Source of the DNA: Chthoniobacterales bacterium
Lineage (GTDB): Bacteria; Verrucomicrobiota; Verrucomicrobiia; Chthoniobacterales; JACTMZ01
DNA length: 8,686 nt
Reading direction: 5' to 3'
NCBI GenBank assembly: GCA_017853515.1
Contig: JAFMJK010000082.1
Coordinates: forward strand, 1 to 8,686
Position numbers and translations under genes: made by a program. The notes below the pieces were generated by a model. It saw only the letters and a list, made by a program, of their open reading frames with translations, searched no databases and was not told the DNA's origin. Shown in pieces: positions 6,151-8,686 of this stretch (positions within the stretch are counted from its first letter, which is position 1; each line of letters opens with the position of its first letter).

Positions 6151-6471
6151 ATGTCCAACCTCACCAAGCGCGACATGGTCGTGAAAATCTCCGATGAAGT
6201 CGGCATCACGCAGCAACAGACCTTTGCCGTGATCCAGAAGACGCTCGAGCACATCACGGACAGCTTGGCCGAGGGCAACAATGTGGAGTTGAGGAACTTC
6301 GGCGTGTTTGAAGTCCGCCTGACCAAGTCGCGCGTCGGACGCAACCCGAACAAGCCGGAGACCGATGTGGTCATTCCGGCGCGTGCCACGGTGAAGTTCA
6401 AGCCGGGCAAAATCATGCGCCAGCGCGTCCTGCTCCGCACCGAGGAACTCAGCAAGTCGGGCGCGGCCTGA
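6151..6471 (+). CDS. HU/IHF-family DNA-binding protein
   Basis: Small basic nucleoid protein of the HU/IHF family, which binds and bends DNA as a dimer. The 106 residues start MSNLTKRDMVVKISDEVGIT. They follow the family plan: two N-terminal helices, the saddle FGVFEVRLTKSRVGRNP, whose RNP proline at the tip of the DNA-gripping arm is the intercalating residue in the family, and IPARATVKFKPGKIMR after the arm. A short tail (RTEELSKSGAA) extends past the usual length of about 90-95. The ATG at 6151 is preferred over an in-frame GTG at 6073, because the promoter overlaps the intervening stretch and homology begins at MSNLTKRD. No strong ribosome-binding site is visible. HU and IHF subunits cannot be told apart with confidence here. 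Confidence 0.93.
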   Translation: MSNLTKRDMVVKISDEVGITQQQTFAVIQKTLEHITDSLAEGNNVELRNFGVFEVRLTKSRVGRNPNKPETDVVIPARATVKFKPGKIMRQRVLLRTEELSKSGAA

Positions 6472-6474
6472 TCT

Positions 6475-6489
6475 GCGGCGCATCGCCGC
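6475..6489. other. Short hairpin after the HU gene
   Basis: GCGGCG, a CAT loop and CGCCGC form a perfect 6-bp stem three bases after the HU stop codon. On the plus strand it is followed by GAGAAAAAG rather than T residues, so it is not a standard intrinsic terminator for HU. It may still protect the 3' end of the messenger. Confidence 0.3.
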
Positions 6490-6522
6490 GAGAAAAAGTT
6501 ACCGGGCGGCGCAATTGGCGCG

Positions 6523-6550
6523 TTGCCTGATGCAGCGTTTCCCCTAACCT
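6523..6550 (+). promoter_or_regulatory. Possible weak promoter for uvrA
   Basis: TTGCCT (6523-6528), a 16-bp spacer and TAACCT (6545-6550) form a mediocre sigma70-like pair within the 125-bp HU-uvrA gap. The -10 box matches consensus at only three of six positions, so this is tentative. I saw no SOS (LexA) box of the gamma-proteobacterial CTGT-N8-ACAG type in this gap, though LexA boxes differ between phyla. Confidence 0.22.
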
Positions 6551-6596
6551 ATCCGGTTCGTCCGCCGGCGCGCTGCTCCGACGGCGATGCCCAGGC

Positions 6597-8686
6597 ATGT
6601 CATCACGTCACCCTCCCCGCATCGAACAAAACGTTCTCCGCGTCCGCGGCGCGCAACAGAACAATCTCCGCGGCATCGACCTCGATTTGCCGCGCGGATT
6701 GCTCCATGTCATCACCGGGCCGAGCGGTTCGGGCAAATCGTCGCTCGCCTTCGACACCATCTACGCCGAGGGACAGCGCCGCTACATCGAAACGTTCTCT
6801 CCCTACACGCGACAATTTTTCGACCGCATGGACAAACCGCGCGTCGATCTCATCGAAGGCATCCCGCCGGCCATCGCCATCGAGCAGTCGAACAACGTCA
6901 AAACAACCCGCTCGACCGTGGGCACGATCACCGAGATCAACGACTACCTGAAGCTCCTCTTCCCCCGGCTCGTGCGCGCTTCGTGCCCCGCGTGCAGCCG
7001 CACGATCCAGCCCGAAACCGCACGCGGCATCGTGCGCCAAATTTCTTCGGATCACCCCGATCGCCAGCTGCTCGTCATGTTTCCCGTCGGCACGGGCGAC
7101 GTGGAAAAACGCACGCCCGCGCAATTTTTCGAGTTCCTCAAACAGCAGGGCTACCTCCGCGTGTGGATCGACGGACAAATCGTCCGCGCCGACGAACCGC
7201 CGCCGGTCAAATCGCTGCCGCCCGTCGTGCATGTCCTGCAGGATCGCGTCGCCGCGCGCGAGGAAGCGCGCCTCACCGAAGCCGTGGAAGCCGCGCTGCG
7301 CCTCGGCAAAGGACGCATCCTCGTCGTCGATTCCGCCACAGGCGAAGCCAAACCGTTTTCTGCCGGATGGCACTGCGCGTGGTGCGACCTCGATATCCGT
7401 CCGCCCACGCCCGGACTTTTCAGCTTCAACCATCCGCTCGGCGCCTGCCCCGAATGCCGCGGATTCGGACGCGTCATCGGGCTCGATTGGGGCCGCATCA
7501 TTCCCGACCGCTCGCGCACCCTGGCCGAGGGCGTCGTGCGCCCCTTCCAAAGCGGCATGTCGCAGGAGTGCCAGAGCGACCTCCTGCGCCACGCGCGCAA
7601 GCAAGACATAGACTTGCATTGCGCGTTCGAGGATTTGCCCAAGGCCGACCAGGATTGGGTGATCAACGGCGAGCGCCGGCCCGGCGAAGCCTTGCATGAA
7701 GTGTGGGACAACGACCGCTGGTATGGCGTGCAGGGATATTTCGATTGGCTCGAGACCAAGACCTACAAAATGCACGTCCGCGTGCTCCTCAGCCGTTACC
7801 GCAGCTACAACGAATGCCCGAAGTGCCGCGGCGGACGCTACCAACCCGAGACGCTGAACTTCCGCCTCGGCGACGCGGACAACGCGGCGAAAACTTTGCC
7901 CGAGATCGCCTCGCTACCCATCGGAAAACTCCACGCATTCCTCCAAGGCGTCCAAGTGCGCCCCGACGATCACACCACGCGACTGCTCCTCGACCAAATC
8001 ACCTCGCGCCTTTCCTATCTCGACGAGGTCGGCCTTGGTTACCTCACGCTCGACCGCCCCACCCGGACTCTTTCCGGCGGCGAAGTGCAACGGGTCAACC
8101 TCACCACCTGCCTCGGCGCGTCGTTGGTCAACACGCTCTTTGTCATGGACGAACCGAGCGTGGGACTGCATCCGCGCGATCTCGGACAACTTCTTTCCAT
8201 CATGCGACGCCTGCGCGACAACGGGAACACGCTCCTTGTCGTCGAGCACGAAGAAGCGGTCATCCGCGCGGCCGATTGGCTCACCGATATCGGACCCGGA
8301 CAAGGCCAGACCGGCGGCAAGCTGATGTTCAGCGGCCCGCCGCGGCTCATTGCCGACGCGCCGGATTCGCTCACGGCGGATTACCTTCTCGGCCGCCGCG
8401 CGATCCCCGTTCCGGCGAAACGCCGGAAGGCGAAACAATTCCTCAAACTGCGCGGCGCGTCGCTGCACAACATCAGGAAGCTCGATGCCGACTTTCCGCT
8501 CGGCGTTTTCACCTGCGTGACCGGTGTTTCCGGTTCGGGAAAATCGACACTGGTCCACGGTCTTCTCCACCGCAACCTGCTGCGCGAGCGCGGGGAACCC
8601 GTGGAGGAGGAAGCCGGCACGATCAAACGTCTCACCGGCATCGAACACGTCGGACAGGTCGTCATGGTCGACCAATCGCCGCCCGG
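6597..8686 (+). CDS. uvrA: UvrA-type excinuclease ABC subunit A, N-terminal 696 codons (3' end outside window)
   Basis: ABC-ATPase that scans DNA for bulky lesions and loads UvrB in nucleotide excision repair. It starts at ATG 6597 (MSSRHPPRIEQN) and is still open at the window edge. In order it shows Walker A GPSGSGKS (41-48), IEGIPPAIAIEQSNNVKTTR with STVGTITEI, then CPAC (Cys130, Cys133) and a UvrB-binding region. A zinc module follows with Cys260, Cys263, Cys284 and Cys287, spaced CxxC-x20-CxxC as in E. coli UvrA. Next are ECPKCRGGR (Cys407, Cys410), the ABC signature LSGGEVQR (492-499), Walker B LFVMDEPS (514-521) and VVEHEE. The second half begins with Walker A GVSGSGKST (643-651) and MVDQSPP at the end. 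The variant signature context VQRVNLTTCLGASLVNTLFV differs from ordinary UvrA (AQRIRLATQIG) and suggests a separate UvrA class. No Shine-Dalgarno is obvious. Confidence 0.93.
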   Translation, partial: MSSRHPPRIEQNVLRVRGAQQNNLRGIDLDLPRGLLHVITGPSGSGKSSLAFDTIYAEGQRRYIETFSPYTRQFFDRMDKPRVDLIEGIPPAIAIEQSNNVKTTRSTVGTITEINDYLKLLFPRLVRASCPACSRTIQPETARGIVRQISSDHPDRQLLVMFPVGTGDVEKRTPAQFFEFLKQQGYLRVWIDGQIVRADEPPPVKSLPPVVHVLQDRVAAREEARLTEAVEAALRLGKGRILVVDSATGEAKPFSAGWHCAWCDLDIRPPTPGLFSFNHPLGACPECRGFGRVIGLDWGRIIPDRSRTLAEGVVRPFQSGMSQECQSDLLRHARKQDIDLHCAFEDLPKADQDWVINGERRPGEALHEVWDNDRWYGVQGYFDWLETKTYKMHVRVLLSRYRSYNECPKCRGGRYQPETLNFRLGDADNAAKTLPEIASLPIGKLHAFLQGVQVRPDDHTTRLLLDQITSRLSYLDEVGLGYLTLDRPTRTLSGGEVQRVNLTTCLGASLVNTLFVMDEPSVGLHPRDLGQLLSIMRRLRDNGNTLLVVEHEEAVIRAADWLTDIGPGQGQTGGKLMFSGPPRLIADAPDSLTADYLLGRRAIPVPAKRRKAKQFLKLRGASLHNIRKLDADFPLGVFTCVTGVSGSGKSTLVHGLLHRNLLRERGEPVEEEAGTIKRLTGIEHVGQVVMVDQSPP

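Noticed and set aside
6475..6489. Intrinsic terminator after the HU gene
   Set aside because: The stem is followed by purines and A residues on the plus strand, not a T-run, so only a plain hairpin is claimed.
6603..7844. 413-codon minus-strand open frame opposite uvrA, and a 370-codon plus frame over the same region
   Set aside because: Both overlap the intact uvrA frame with its Walker A, zinc and other conserved motifs. Their compositions (Arg/Pro/His-rich or Ala/Val/Gly-rich) are those of out-of-frame readings.

Overview
The window is about 8.7 kb of mostly high-GC bacterial chromosome carrying conserved housekeeping genes, with an atypical patch between positions about 1540 and 4280. 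The kept genes are leuS (leucyl-tRNA synthetase, 5' end outside the window), malQ (4-alpha-glucanotransferase), an HU/IHF-type DNA-binding protein gene, and a uvrA-type excinuclease gene that runs off the right end. The style of the MalQ, the alanine-tailed HU-like protein and a UvrA of the 'LSGGEVQRVNLTT' kind make me think of the PVC group, most likely Verrucomicrobiota. That is an inference from family resemblance, not a database result.

Layout. 1-1430 (+): C-terminal 475 residues of leuS. 1431-1696: spacer whose base composition changes near 1537 and which holds a 24-bp-period tandem repeat (1610-1656) that looks like an insertion-sequence end. 1697-2896 (-): a dipeptidase of the peptidase M19 (renal dipeptidase) family. 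In the same frame, just upstream of its first ATG, lies a clear twin-arginine (Tat) signal sequence that has no usable start codon of its own. Three of the expected metal-ligand positions in this protein are substituted. 3154-3742 (+): wrecked IS481-type transposase that needs at least four frame changes. 3818-3997 (-): a 59-residue two-helix membrane protein gene. 3998-4284: non-coding or decayed spacer containing a 21-bp copy of the very end of malQ.

4285-6003 (-): malQ. 6004-6150: divergent intergenic region with a good sigma70-like promoter (6098-6126) reading into the HU gene at 6151-6471 (+). 6597-8686 (+): the first 696 codons of the uvrA-type gene, whose first half is intact with Walker A, zinc module, signature and Walker B, followed by the start of the second ATPase half.

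The flanking genes are independent housekeeping functions (translation, glucan metabolism, nucleoid structure, DNA repair) and do not look like one operon. The accessory patch between leuS and malQ looks like an old, decayed insertion: an IS end, a transposase relic, a dipeptidase gene apparently damaged at its 5' end, and a partial duplication of the malQ tail. I found no CRISPR array, no tRNA or rRNA gene and no recognisable defence system. The points most worth following are the dipeptidase with lost metal ligands and a detached Tat signal, the duplicated malQ end, and the unusual UvrA class.
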